Notes under the pieces: model-generated
Seen by the model: the letters and a program-made list of their open reading frames with translations, nothing else
Database searches by the model: none
What the model was told of the DNA's origin: nothing
IMG/VR virus record: IMGVR_UViG_3300031746_000003
Location: 1-64,000 of that record
DNA: 64,000 nucleotides
From: a virus
Reading direction: 5' to 3' (one strand)
Made by a program: the position numbers and the translations under genes
Shown here: in pieces, positions 50,498 through 59,537 of the stretch
Position numbering within the stretch: position 1 is the first letter of the stretch
Layout: every line of letters starts with the position of its first letter

Positions 50498-51022
50498 ATG
50501 AGCACCGTGCAGCGAATCAATTTTGAACCGGTCAGTGACATACTACCGGTTCAGCGTAGGGACTTCCCACTTAACGATCCGACCCTAGCTGACCCACTGA
50601 ACTCAGTGGCGCTAGTGGATGGTGAGTGGGCAACCATCAACAGCGCCTATAAGCTAGTGCGTGGCAGCGATGTCACGGCCACTGGTGACCCGGCGCTCAT
50701 CAAGACCTTCCCGGTTTTCATGGAGCGTGGTCGTTACGATGTGCAGGCGATGTCACAGCGTAAGACGATGATCCTCTGGCGTGGAGATTACGAGTTCGAT
50801 ACTCGTATCTTTGATGCCTCGGTGACAATTGGCGGAGGAGCTCCTATTACTACGGTTATGCAGCCACTCAAGGTTGCGACCATTGTGATTGGCGCCCGTA
50901 AGTTCACCGGGCTAGTTGGCCATGGTGGAGCTGCGGATACTAACCCCGTTGTAGGCTTCGTTTCTCGGCTACCCGCCAGCAACGGTGGCAAGCTTCGGTT
51001 CATCAACGGTAGCCGGGTCTAA
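50498..51022 (+). CDS. Putative head decoration protein
   Basis: The 174-residue protein is beta-rich with few charges and starts behind CAGGAGGATATTC. It lies directly upstream of the major capsid gene, the usual place for decoration proteins. Segments 'FPVFMERGRYDVQAMSQRKT' and 'TVMQPLKVATIVIGARKF' alternate in strand pattern. Codon use shifts toward that of the capsid gene, as in highly expressed proteins. The role is inferred from position and fold character. Confidence 0.6.
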   Translation: MSTVQRINFEPVSDILPVQRRDFPLNDPTLADPLNSVALVDGEWATINSAYKLVRGSDVTATGDPALIKTFPVFMERGRYDVQAMSQRKTMILWRGDYEFDTRIFDASVTIGGGAPITTVMQPLKVATIVIGARKFTGLVGHGGAADTNPVVGFVSRLPASNGGKLRFINGSRV

Positions 51023-51056
51023 TCCCGAGCTCTGACAAGGATTAGGAGAAGAACAA

Positions 51057-52181
51057 ATGAGCGTCCCGGCACGTATGCTGAATGAGCTCTTTACCCAGAA
51101 GCTTTCATCGGCTGAGGGTAAGGAAAAGATCGCGGAGTATGGTGGCTCGTACATTCGAGACCGTCTTCGTGAGGTTAGCTTTGCGCGGAAGATCCTTCCG
51201 CCTGAGCAGGTCACACGGGCGGATTGCCAGCGGTCGGTTAATCACGACACGCTAGTGAAGATCGTCGATGTTGAGCCGAAGAGCCGAGCGATGTCGATCA
51301 CGTTCCGTGGACAGCCCACGGCACGGTTCATTCGCGGGGCGAAGGCCGAGATCGCGTTCTACACGATCAGCTCTGAGATCTTCCAGAAGACAGAGCAGGA
51401 GCTTCTCGCCTACGAGATGCCCATCACCAAGATTATCGAGGAGAACTCGGTAAAGGATATCCAGGAGATTGAGGACCGTGAGTTCCTCATCCACATTGAG
51501 GCGGCCTGCCAGGCGCTACAGACAGAGGCCAACGGTGGCGTGTCTACGGCGCTCAACTGGACGAACATCAATGCGGCTTCCGTGGTCGAGTTCTCGATCA
51601 TCAAGGGTGAGCTAGCTCGTACGGCTGGCGTCGATGACGCCACTGTCCGTCCGATCCAGCGCCCGGATGTGGTCAACCTGTTCAAGCTTCTTGACGGGAA
51701 CCGTCTCCGTGCCGAGCGCATCCTCATGACGGAGGTCGACTGGGACGACATCCTTCAGTGGACCCTTGAGGACTTCGGTGATCGCATGCAGTCCGAGACT
51801 GCAGTTGACGGCTACAAGTACAACACGCTGCTCGGTCGTCCGTACATCCGTACGATCAAGACGGACATCCTCCGTCGCGGCAACGTGTACGTGTTCACGC
51901 GTCCGGAGTTCTTCGGTAAGTTCTACGTGCTTAACAACACGAAGTTCTACATCGACAAGATCGCGAACACGATCACCTTCCAGGCCTGGGAAGACATTGG
52001 TATGGGCATCATCAACATCGCGTCTGTTCGTAAGCTAGAGCTCTACTCTGGTGACGCGAACCCGACGACGAATGCTGACTCGCTGCTCGCCAACTTCATC
52101 CCAACGGATGAGGACCAGCTCGGCGCGGTGAACAACCGTGTTGACCAGGGCCTCAAGTTCCCGCAGGTCAGCCAGTTCTGA
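51057..52181 (+). CDS. Major capsid protein
   Basis: The 374-residue protein fits a HK97-fold capsid subunit. It has an N-terminal helix ('RMLNELFTQKLSSAEGKEKI'), an E-loop-like strand pair ('RAMSITFRGQPTARFIRGAK'), a long spine helix region with 'DIQEIEDREFLIHIEAACQA', the A-domain 'RAERILMTEVDWDDILQWTL', and C-terminal strands 'VYVFTRPEFFGKFYVLNNTK'. Its codon use is the most C-ending and uniform in the window, as expected for the most abundant protein. AGGAGAAG precedes the start. Two hairpins follow the stop. The fold was not computed. Confidence 0.82.
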   Translation: MSVPARMLNELFTQKLSSAEGKEKIAEYGGSYIRDRLREVSFARKILPPEQVTRADCQRSVNHDTLVKIVDVEPKSRAMSITFRGQPTARFIRGAKAEIAFYTISSEIFQKTEQELLAYEMPITKIIEENSVKDIQEIEDREFLIHIEAACQALQTEANGGVSTALNWTNINAASVVEFSIIKGELARTAGVDDATVRPIQRPDVVNLFKLLDGNRLRAERILMTEVDWDDILQWTLEDFGDRMQSETAVDGYKYNTLLGRPYIRTIKTDILRRGNVYVFTRPEFFGKFYVLNNTKFYIDKIANTITFQAWEDIGMGIINIASVRKLELYSGDANPTTNADSLLANFIPTDEDQLGAVNNRVDQGLKFPQVSQF

Positions 52182-52197
52182 TCTGAGAGAACAAGAA

Positions 52198-52259
52198 CAC
52201 TGTACTCTGTACAGTGGACTGCTCGAAGGGCGTCGGAGCCGGATGGCCCGGCGCCCTTC
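52198..52259 (+). terminator. Two tandem hairpins after the capsid gene
   Basis: CACTGTAC / GTACAGTG with loop TCT (52198-52216) is followed by GAAGGGCG / CGCCCTTC (52225-52259) with an inner GCC/GGC pairing. The second is terminator-like but has only a weak T-rich tail. The pair could end or stabilise the capsid transcript. The rest of the 52182-52305 gap holds the next gene's leader. Confidence 0.7.
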
Positions 52260-52305
52260 AAGTTTAAAGTGACCAAGATTTCCTTCCACTCGGAGAAAAA
52301 AACAA

Positions 52306-52977
52306 ATGACTACTGGATCTGGATTGTTTAGCACGCAGCAAGCCCGCCTAGCCCATCTCGTGAGGGGCGCTGGTGGTTTACCTGGTGAGATAGCGGACGT
52401 TCGTAATGACGTACTGGTCACCTTGGCTCCTTTGGCTGCCATAGGGGTTGAGGAGTTCACCAACGCGGCAGCGGCTGGTGCTGCTGACCTTGCGGCTGCG
52501 GCTGCTACAACCGTGGCACCTCAGACGGTCTCGACGTTCCTGGCACCTGGTATCGCCAAGTTGGCGGCGTTCCCCCGCAACATCACCCTGACGACGGCTG
52601 GGGTAACCCCTGCTGATGCACCGGCCACCGCCGTGGTGACTGGTACCTACCGTGGTAAGGCCCAGACCGAGACCATCACGGTGGCTCAGACCGCTACTAT
52701 CGCGACTGGCGTCAAGCCGTTCTCGACGATCGCGCGTGTGGTCTATGCCGCTGCCGATGGTACTGCCGCGACGATCTCCATCGGTGTTGGAGCTGGTCTT
52801 GGTGTATCAGAGGTTCCTAAGAGCAGGGCTGGCTTGGTTGCTCCTATCCGTGAGATTGCTGTCGGTGTGGTTGTGACCACCGGTACCCTAACCACTGCTG
52901 GTCTTTACACCCCGGCGGCTGCGCCAGATGGTGTCAAGGACTACGCGGTGTACTACGAGTACGACGGGGCCCTCTGA
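52306..52977 (+). CDS. Ala/Thr-rich virion protein
   Basis: The 223-residue protein has an Ala-rich helical stretch (50-80) and an Ig-like beta region with TTAGVTPADAPATAVVTGTY, 'GKAQTETITVAQTATIATGV' and 'IARVVYAAADGTAATISIGV'. Such repeated beta modules are common on the surface of phage heads and tails. It follows the capsid hairpins. Role as a head surface or neck protein is inferred. Confidence 0.65.
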   Translation: MTTGSGLFSTQQARLAHLVRGAGGLPGEIADVRNDVLVTLAPLAAIGVEEFTNAAAAGAADLAAAAATTVAPQTVSTFLAPGIAKLAAFPRNITLTTAGVTPADAPATAVVTGTYRGKAQTETITVAQTATIATGVKPFSTIARVVYAAADGTAATISIGVGAGLGVSEVPKSRAGLVAPIREIAVGVVVTTGTLTTAGLYTPAAAPDGVKDYAVYYEYDGAL

Positions 52978-53006
52978 GTTTACCTAGCTAATACAGGAGA
53001 GAAGTG

Positions 53007-53522
53007 ATGGCAGAATACCTATTGGTCAGTATGACCAAGTCCAGGCACACCAGACTACAGCGTATGAAGGCTGCACAGCACCACTCTGCTGTACAGAAGA
53101 TGGCTGGTGGCAAGTTCCTCGTAAAGCCCAGTAGGACTCTGCAGATCACAGAGGCCAACCTGTTGCTACACCTGGCGGAGTTCAAGCAGGCTGTCGCTGA
53201 CGGCCGCCTCCAGGTGTTGACGGTTGTTGGTAGGCGGGTCGTAGATCTAACTAATCTACAGCCCGCCCCACTCACCCCCACTCTACCCCTCCCCAACCCA
53301 CCTCTCGATACAGCGGCTACTGATACGCCGTCTGGTGAGAAGATGCGGCCATACCTGACTGGTAAGGCCCTGGATGAGGCCTCGGTGATCCCTTCTGTCA
53401 TTGCTGCTCTAGCTAAGGAAGAAGCAGACGAGAAGGATGACGACGAAGAGACCGAAGAGACAGACGAGCCTGACGATGTGCCGTTAGACCCGGCTACCCT
53501 TCGGCGTAATACAAGGAAGTAA
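53007..53522 (+). CDS. Hypothetical protein with acidic tail
   Basis: The ATG at 53007 has GGAGAGAAG upstream; a GTG three bases earlier is open. The 171 residues have a basic first third, a Pro-rich linker (about 90-105) and a strongly acidic C-terminus (EEADEKDDDEETEETDEPDD). The segment 'LHLAEFKQAVADGRLQVLTV' looks folded. Possibly a connector or assembly factor by context. Unrecognised. Confidence 0.66.
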   Translation: MAEYLLVSMTKSRHTRLQRMKAAQHHSAVQKMAGGKFLVKPSRTLQITEANLLLHLAEFKQAVADGRLQVLTVVGRRVVDLTNLQPAPLTPTLPLPNPPLDTAATDTPSGEKMRPYLTGKALDEASVIPSVIAALAKEEADEKDDDEETEETDEPDDVPLDPATLRRNTRK

Positions 53523-53527
53523 CACTC

Positions 53528-54028
53528 GTGGCCCTTCAGGGTATTACAGGTATGAGCGCCACCATGCAGGACTTTGTCCAGATGGTGCGCTTGTACATAC
53601 GGGACTTTCCTGAACTGAATCGAATCATCGCTGGTGAAGAGTCCAGCGATCGTATGATTGCTTGGGCTGTCCTGGATGCCATGTCGGACTTCAACGGTAC
53701 GCCCCCACTGGGGAGTATCAGCCTAGAAGATCTACTCCAGCGGCAGCAACATCACCTGCTCCTACGCATGACGGTGGAATCACTGATAGAATCAGTGGGT
53801 CTACTGCAGACGCGTAACCACATCAACTACTCCAACGGTGGCATCAACGTAGGCGTTAATGACAAGACTCCATTACTCATGAACTGGCTGCAGTACTTCA
53901 AGTCGACTACTGAACAGCAGAAGCAGAGAGTAAAAGTTGCCATGAACATAGAGCAGATCTTGGGTCCCAATAACCCAGGTGTGCACAGTGAGCTCTGGGC
54001 AGTTAACGCAACCTACCTCAGTTACTAA
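53528..54028 (+). CDS. Putative head-tail connector/neck protein
   Basis: The 166-residue protein starts with GTG at 53528. It is helical, with 'IIAGEESSDRMIAWAVLDAM' and 'LLRMTVESLIESVGLLQTRN', the alpha-helical bundle character of head-completion proteins. The gene order capsid, surface protein, small gene, this gene, then tail genes agrees with that. Exact family not established. Confidence 0.58.
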   Translation: MALQGITGMSATMQDFVQMVRLYIRDFPELNRIIAGEESSDRMIAWAVLDAMSDFNGTPPLGSISLEDLLQRQQHHLLLRMTVESLIESVGLLQTRNHINYSNGGINVGVNDKTPLLMNWLQYFKSTTEQQKQRVKVAMNIEQILGPNNPGVHSELWAVNATYLSY

Positions 54029-54036
54029 AGGTCTAT

Positions 54037-54504
54037 ATGCCCAAGATAGTTATCCGTAAGGCCTCTAAGAACATTCGTGACGTAGAGCTACTGCTTCAGG
54101 GCGGAGTTACCGGTGGTGCTGGGTTACCTGCCCTAGGTATCTATGGGTTGGATGGGCTGACACTGAAGTTTCTGAGCCCGTCAGTGACTACGGTTACCCT
54201 AGATACGAATCCTGAGGGTGCCCAGCAACTGCTGTCCCCAAAGGAGATCAAGACTCAGATAGAAGCAGCGGTGGCCACTGTCCGCGTGAGCTTCATAGCC
54301 GATGGTAATACTAACCGTATGTCTATAGTTGAGGTAACACCCACATCAGGTGTCTCACTAGACAAGACAGGTACGGCCAACGCAGCGCTGGGGTTCACCA
54401 CAGCTGTGAACACCGTGGGTGTTAAGTATGGTCTTGCTGCAGCCCCTAGGTTGGTACAGATGCTGCCCACCGATGATGGTTTTCTAGTTATCACGGAGGA
54501 GTGA
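54037..54504 (+). CDS. Tail-associated protein with one beta module shared with the sheath
   Basis: The 155 residues contain one copy of a module of about 90 residues (25-120): a strand pair with 'LTLKFLSPSVTTVTLDTNPE', the helix 'SPKEIKTQIEAAVATV', a strand 'RMSIVEVTPTSGVSL', then GTANAALGFTTAVNTVG. Three related copies occur in the large sheath protein. The G-x-A-x-x-x-L-G end is diagnostic by eye. Probably a virion beta protein interacting with tail components. Confidence 0.65.
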   Translation: MPKIVIRKASKNIRDVELLLQGGVTGGAGLPALGIYGLDGLTLKFLSPSVTTVTLDTNPEGAQQLLSPKEIKTQIEAAVATVRVSFIADGNTNRMSIVEVTPTSGVSLDKTGTANAALGFTTAVNTVGVKYGLAAAPRLVQMLPTDDGFLVITEE

Positions 54505-54505
54505 T

Positions 54506-56956
54506 ATGAACGCTTTTGACCGGCTCAGTTACTCTATCCCACTGGCTGATGCTTCTTCTTTTTTCATCAAGTTGAAGACAGCAGCAGTTACAGACCCGCC
54601 TGACGAGACTGGTATGCTTGAGGGCGAGTTCGAAGCCCCAGTAGAAGAAGTCATAGGGGTCATGAAAGAGCTCGTTGAGAACGAGTTCAAGACCATGGTG
54701 GCTTACCACGTCTATGCTAATAGCCTTCGTGATTTGGCTCACAGCAGTATTGCTGAAGAGTTTGAGGAGCACGCTGAGAAGGAACTAGAGCATGCGAATT
54801 ATCTTCTTCGCCGCATGTCTGTACTTGGTGGGCCGATTCAGATCGGGGAGATAGAGCCACCTCCTGCCTCCTCTGAGGCTACTGACATCATCCAGACAAT
54901 GATTCGGTACGAGCAAGAGGGTATTGCCAAGTGGAAGATTCTCCACTCCATGATGGGGGAGAACCCATCTAAGTACGACATCGAGCAGTTCCTCACCAAT
55001 GAGCTTCATCATCTTGATGAGCTCTGGCAGCTACTGCCGCAAGAGGCTCACCAGCCGGTACTACATGGTAAGGCCCTCCCAGGTATGCCAGGTGACCCAA
55101 TGGCTCAGCCACTGGCAGCACCAGTTGAGCCAGCTAGCACTGAAAGTATTCCTGCGCCTACTGATCAGGCGGGTAAGACAGCTGCTAGTATAGATTGGGC
55201 AGATAAGAAGTTAGTAGCTGCTGCTGACAAGGTGTTTAAGCGTACTGGTAAGAAACCCTATACGTTAAACATGGCGGAAGACGCCTCCAAATTAACAGGC
55301 TCGTTGAAAGCGCAGCATACTCAGGCGGGTAAGACTCATCGTACGTCATCTCCACATAATCGTTCGGCTATTCGTGCACAAGTAAAAGAGATACGTGAGA
55401 AGAGCGCAGCTGCTGTCAAGATGCGCTTTAGTTTAGCGCTCCATAAGCTGGCTGATGGTGAGATTGGTGGAGCAGCTACTGAGGGTGCGCAGATGTCTGC
55501 GCCCACACCGGCTAAGACGATGCCCACAAACTACCTGGCAGCAGAGCAGATAGCTCAGCAGGCCCAGAATATGAACGAGTCTACGTTCTACCGCCAGCAA
55601 CTAGAGACGCAGAAGCTGCAGGCTCAGGCAGCTCAGCAGCAGGCAGAGCAGCAAGCTCAGCAGCTATCTGAGATGCAGAATCAGGTAGCTATCAGTGGTA
55701 CTGAGGCTCAGGCGGCATCACAGCAGGCGTTGCAGTCTCAGCAGGAGGCTACTCAGTCAGCTCAGATGTCAGCCAACATGCGGCTAGGGCTAGAGCGTAT
55801 GAGGACCCAGCTTATGGATCTGGCTGCTCAAGATCCGGCTACTCCTCAGACCCCAGTACAGGGACAATCCATGCAGCAACAGCAGGTTGACCAGGCTGCT
55901 GCAGCTGGTGACCCTAATGCTGTCGCTCAGCAACAGGCTAACCAGGGCATGGCTCTAGACCCAGGCACAGCTCAGTCCGGTGTTGATAGCGGCATCGGTG
56001 GTGAGAGCTCTGGTGGTACTGGTGGTTCGCAAGGACCAGCTGTAGCTGCTGAAGGCGCACAAGGAGCTCCAGGTGCAGCTCCACCAGCTGGTGCAGCTCC
56101 ACAGAATGCCAACGCTACCGGCACTCCGCCTACGGCAGCTACGACAACGCCAGCTACTAACCTCAGCGTCAAAGTAGGCTCTGCTCTTACAGAAGCAGCC
56201 AGAGACAAGATCAAGACTAAGAACTTTGCGCTCTCTGCAAAGCAGTCAGATACCGGTGCACCTAAGTACCCGATTGAAGATCGCCGTCACGCAGCCAATG
56301 CCCTTAGCCGTGTAGGTCAATTCGGTTCTCCTAAGGAGAAGGCTGAGGTTTACAAGGACGTGGCCAGGAAGTACCCAGACCTTGCTCGGCACAGTGATAT
56401 ACCAGCAGTGAAGGCAAAGGCTAAGCACGCTAGTAAGTACCACGCTGGTTACCCCAAGTTTCTTAAGAGGTATAGTGAGGGGCTAACCGGTGAGAAGGTA
56501 CGCGATCTAAAGGGTACACGGGACACGGTTAAGAACAAGCTAGAGAAATCCCACGTACTAAAGACTAGAGGTGGTACTGCAGCAGCTGTAGTTGCGCCTA
56601 TTGTTGGGAAGAAGCTACACGATAAGCGTAAGGCGAATAACGACAAGCTCGCTGGTGTAGCGGGTGCTATCGGTGGAGCAGCTCTTGGTGGTATGGGTGG
56701 CTTACTAGAAGCCCACACGGCTAACCCAGAAGCCATGAACCAACGCGTTCACGAGCTAGAGGCCAGGGACAGAGGCACCTTTGGTGATGCTCTCTCTATC
56801 GCTAAGGCGAAGATGAGAGCTTCCATGGGTGAGCTTTCTCACGCGCATCCAGGGGCAGCTATGCTTACAGGTGCAGCTATCGGTGGGGTAACTGGGCATC
56901 ACATAGAGTCTCAGCTACCTGGGATTATGCAGAACATAAAAGAACTGAGGAGCTGA
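54506..56956 (+). CDS. Ferritin-like domain fused to large internal virion-type protein
   Basis: The 816-residue protein opens with FFIKLKTAA (residues 19-27), then a ferritin-like four-helix bundle (about 45-180). Diiron ligand positions are complete: E60, E93-x2-H96, E136, E166-x2-H169, with 33 residues between the first two Glu as in bacterioferritin. Next come a Gln/Ala-rich helical stretch (about 345-480), a Gly/Pro/Ala linker, and a C-terminal basic and glycine-zipper region ('GVAGAIGGAALGGMGGLLEA'). The bundle could bind iron, while the rest looks like an ejected or membrane-active protein. Fusion of the two is unusual. Confidence 0.8.
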   Translation: MNAFDRLSYSIPLADASSFFIKLKTAAVTDPPDETGMLEGEFEAPVEEVIGVMKELVENEFKTMVAYHVYANSLRDLAHSSIAEEFEEHAEKELEHANYLLRRMSVLGGPIQIGEIEPPPASSEATDIIQTMIRYEQEGIAKWKILHSMMGENPSKYDIEQFLTNELHHLDELWQLLPQEAHQPVLHGKALPGMPGDPMAQPLAAPVEPASTESIPAPTDQAGKTAASIDWADKKLVAAADKVFKRTGKKPYTLNMAEDASKLTGSLKAQHTQAGKTHRTSSPHNRSAIRAQVKEIREKSAAAVKMRFSLALHKLADGEIGGAATEGAQMSAPTPAKTMPTNYLAAEQIAQQAQNMNESTFYRQQLETQKLQAQAAQQQAEQQAQQLSEMQNQVAISGTEAQAASQQALQSQQEATQSAQMSANMRLGLERMRTQLMDLAAQDPATPQTPVQGQSMQQQQVDQAAAAGDPNAVAQQQANQGMALDPGTAQSGVDSGIGGESSGGTGGSQGPAVAAEGAQGAPGAAPPAGAAPQNANATGTPPTAATTTPATNLSVKVGSALTEAARDKIKTKNFALSAKQSDTGAPKYPIEDRRHAANALSRVGQFGSPKEKAEVYKDVARKYPDLARHSDIPAVKAKAKHASKYHAGYPKFLKRYSEGLTGEKVRDLKGTRDTVKNKLEKSHVLKTRGGTAAAVVAPIVGKKLHDKRKANNDKLAGVAGAIGGAALGGMGGLLEAHTANPEAMNQRVHELEARDRGTFGDALSIAKAKMRASMGELSHAHPGAAMLTGAAIGGVTGHHIESQLPGIMQNIKELRS

Positions 56957-56958
56957 TC

Positions 56959-58632
56959 ATGCTCGATACATTTTTGAAGGTTGCCTACGACCACGAGAAG
57001 ACCGCTGCTGGTAAGGAGTACACGGTTGACCTTCTAAAGCAGCTCCCTAATGACTACCTACAGGCGCTTGCGTCTGGCGAGGTAAAGCTAGCGCATCTTA
57101 GCTGCGGTTCTGGTGGGGACTACGAGTGGCTAGAGAAGTTCAAGGGTTCTCCTCTATTCGACCAGGCGCTGCAGCTAGAGCAGAAGACCTTGGAAATGGA
57201 CCTACAGAAGCAGCAGACGAACAACGAGCGTCGTCAGATGTGGGACCAGCAGGACCAGGAGATGGACCAGCTGCGCATCCAGAAGAAGCTGCTAGATCTA
57301 CAGCTCGTTCAACAAGAGGGTCAGACTGCCGCCGGTGGTATGCCCGCAGCTGAGGGTGCACCTCCTGAACTCCCAGTAGAAGCTGCTCCACCCGAGGCAG
57401 CTCCTCCTGGTCCACCAGCAGCTGCCGCTAACCCTGTTTCTGTGAAGGTGGGCTCCATAAGTAAGACAGCTCTAACTGCTGCTGATGTGTATCGTCGGGT
57501 GAATAATGCAGCCATTAACGCGAGTCCAAAGCGTCTTAATAACTTCGGCAAGAGGATGGATATCGCACACGATATGGCTGTAGGAGATAACGTAGCTAAA
57601 GGGCTAGCGCACCCATCGTCAGCAGGCTCTGCTTCTAAGTATTGGGATGCTGGGACCGCTGCTAACTATGCGGAAAGAGCAAAGAGGCAGGGTTTACCGG
57701 TAAAACGGATGGAGAAGGGTGGTGCCGCTAGTTCTAAGGACAAAGTTACGGCGAAAGACCGTATGCACGCTGGCGCTCGGGGGGCAGCAGTTGGCGGTAC
57801 TCTTGGGGCTGTTGCACATGAGGTTAACCGACGTATTACGGGGACTAAATCTCATAAGGGGTTAGTCCCAAACGTTGCTGAAAAAGCCATTGTCATTGGG
57901 GGTTTAGCTGCTGCCCTAGCTAAGTCACGTAAGGAAAAGACCTCCGCTGAGCACGAGAAGCACCGCGCAACTAAGCAGGTAGCTTCTTTAGCTGCTCTCC
58001 CTGCCCTAGGAGCAGCGACTGGCGCAGGTGGCAGGGCACTTCTTTCCTTAGGAGTCAAGGATACCGAGCCGTTAACTGCCAAGGCGGTCAAAGCACTTGG
58101 TGAGGCTGTGCCTTCTGCTAAGGAGCAGCTCAAGAACCTTCTGAAGAACCAGAAGGCGAAACCAGGAGACCTGGCGCACAAGGTCATTCGTGGGGCTGGT
58201 GTTGGTGGTGCTATTGGTCTAGGCGCTGCTGGGGCTATAGGTGCTACGCAGCTGATCCACCATGGAGACACCGAGGGGCATATCACAGGTGCTATGAAGC
58301 GCCGCCGAGAAGCAGCTGAGAGTTTTGCTAAATCTCATAGTGTTAAGGAGGGCAGCAAGGTTGCTAGTAGCCCCATGCTAAACGCCATGCGGAGTCTAAG
58401 AAGTGCGTGGGGTATCGAGAAGGACAGTGCAGCAGCCCCAGCTGTAGACCCGCACCTTGGTATGAAGCTAAAGGACGCACCACAAGCCGCTTTAAATGCA
58501 GTGCAGTACGGCACACATGCGGCTGGTGACTGGGTAGGTAAGAATCCAAAGGCTGCTCTTGGTGGTGCAGCTCTACTTGCTGGTGGCGCGTTGCTGGGAA
58601 GAGCTAGTAAAGACGACCGTCCAAGGTACTGA
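56959..58632 (+). CDS. Glycine-zipper virion-type protein
   Basis: The 557-residue protein begins MLDTFLKVAYDHEKTAAG, again with the shared peptide. A coiled coil (about 70-115, Gln/Asp/Leu-rich) is followed by a Pro/Ala linker and several Gly/Ala hydrophobic segments ('GGTLGAVAHEV', 'GAGVGGAIGLGAAGAIGATQ', 'ALGGAALLAGGALLGRAS') able to insert into membranes. This matches the layout of the preceding gene's second half. A role in membrane passage of DNA is plausible. It ends with a one-base overlap on the next start. Confidence 0.68.
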   Translation: MLDTFLKVAYDHEKTAAGKEYTVDLLKQLPNDYLQALASGEVKLAHLSCGSGGDYEWLEKFKGSPLFDQALQLEQKTLEMDLQKQQTNNERRQMWDQQDQEMDQLRIQKKLLDLQLVQQEGQTAAGGMPAAEGAPPELPVEAAPPEAAPPGPPAAAANPVSVKVGSISKTALTAADVYRRVNNAAINASPKRLNNFGKRMDIAHDMAVGDNVAKGLAHPSSAGSASKYWDAGTAANYAERAKRQGLPVKRMEKGGAASSKDKVTAKDRMHAGARGAAVGGTLGAVAHEVNRRITGTKSHKGLVPNVAEKAIVIGGLAAALAKSRKEKTSAEHEKHRATKQVASLAALPALGAATGAGGRALLSLGVKDTEPLTAKAVKALGEAVPSAKEQLKNLLKNQKAKPGDLAHKVIRGAGVGGAIGLGAAGAIGATQLIHHGDTEGHITGAMKRRREAAESFAKSHSVKEGSKVASSPMLNAMRSLRSAWGIEKDSAAAPAVDPHLGMKLKDAPQAALNAVQYGTHAAGDWVGKNPKAALGGAALLAGGALLGRASKDDRPRY

Positions 58633-59537
58633 TGCCCGTCCCGCTGGTAGTTAAAGAGTTAAAGATCCGCTCGTTAGACGCAGACTTCAACGAAATATCG
58701 TGGAAGCTGGAGTCTACGAGTGAGGACGTGCTCGACTACACCTTTCAGGTTACTCGTTCAGAGGGTGCCGAGGGGCCCTACGACGCAATATCTCCGTTGA
58801 TGGACGACACTTATATCTTCATCGACAATATGGTGAAGATCGGGCATCGCTACCGACATAACTTCTACAAGCTGGTCATCACCCAGAAGTCTTCTGGAGA
58901 CACTTCTGAGTTTGGTCCTGAGGAGAAAGAGGCGGAGCCAGATCTAATAGCTCTAGAACTGCGGAAGCATATGAACCTGCTTTTCCGTGAGTTCGCTGGG
59001 CGTAGGTGCTGGGTGCTGCCTGTTAGAACCTTTGGTCAACGCTGCGGGTGTTGGAATGCCACACTGCAAAAGCGTACGCGTTCCGGTTGCCGTACTTGTT
59101 ACGACACAGGTTTTATTCGTGGGTACATGCACCCAATAGAGACCTGGTTACAGATAGATCCTAGTCCCGCCAACGAGACGACTACTAATGTAGGCCCTAT
59201 CCATCAGAACAACACTACTGCTCGGCTAGGCTACTACCCTTCGTTAAAGCCTCGTGATCTTATCATTGAGCCAGAGAACCGCAGGTGGCGAGTTACTCAG
59301 GTAGGTGCTACTGAGCAGTTACGTTCTCCGGTACACCAAGAGATACAGATTCACGAGGTACCCCAGACCGACATAGAGTTTTTGATACCTCTGCAGTTAG
59401 ATCAGGCTCTACGGGATGTGTTCTTCTCTCCTGCTAGGAACTTCACGAATCCGTACACGTTAGAGAACTTCGAGAACGAAGAGATCCCTAAGATCTACAA
59501 TCTGTACTACTCTAGCTACCCACCAGTGAAGTCATGA
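58632..59537 (+). CDS. Tail/neck protein with zinc knuckle and FN3-like start
   Basis: The 301-residue protein has an FN3-like beta N-terminus (1-95) and a zinc site C138-x-C140-W ... C153-x2-C156 in 'SGCRTCYDTGFIRGY', followed by a beta C-terminal half. The pattern C-x-C-W ... C-x-x-C-Y-x-T-G is one I associate with phage virion proteins of the neck or tail. It is followed by sheath-side genes. Function not assigned further. Confidence 0.68.
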   Translation: MPVPLVVKELKIRSLDADFNEISWKLESTSEDVLDYTFQVTRSEGAEGPYDAISPLMDDTYIFIDNMVKIGHRYRHNFYKLVITQKSSGDTSEFGPEEKEAEPDLIALELRKHMNLLFREFAGRRCWVLPVRTFGQRCGCWNATLQKRTRSGCRTCYDTGFIRGYMHPIETWLQIDPSPANETTTNVGPIHQNNTTARLGYYPSLKPRDLIIEPENRRWRVTQVGATEQLRSPVHQEIQIHEVPQTDIEFLIPLQLDQALRDVFFSPARNFTNPYTLENFENEEIPKIYNLYYSSYPPVKS

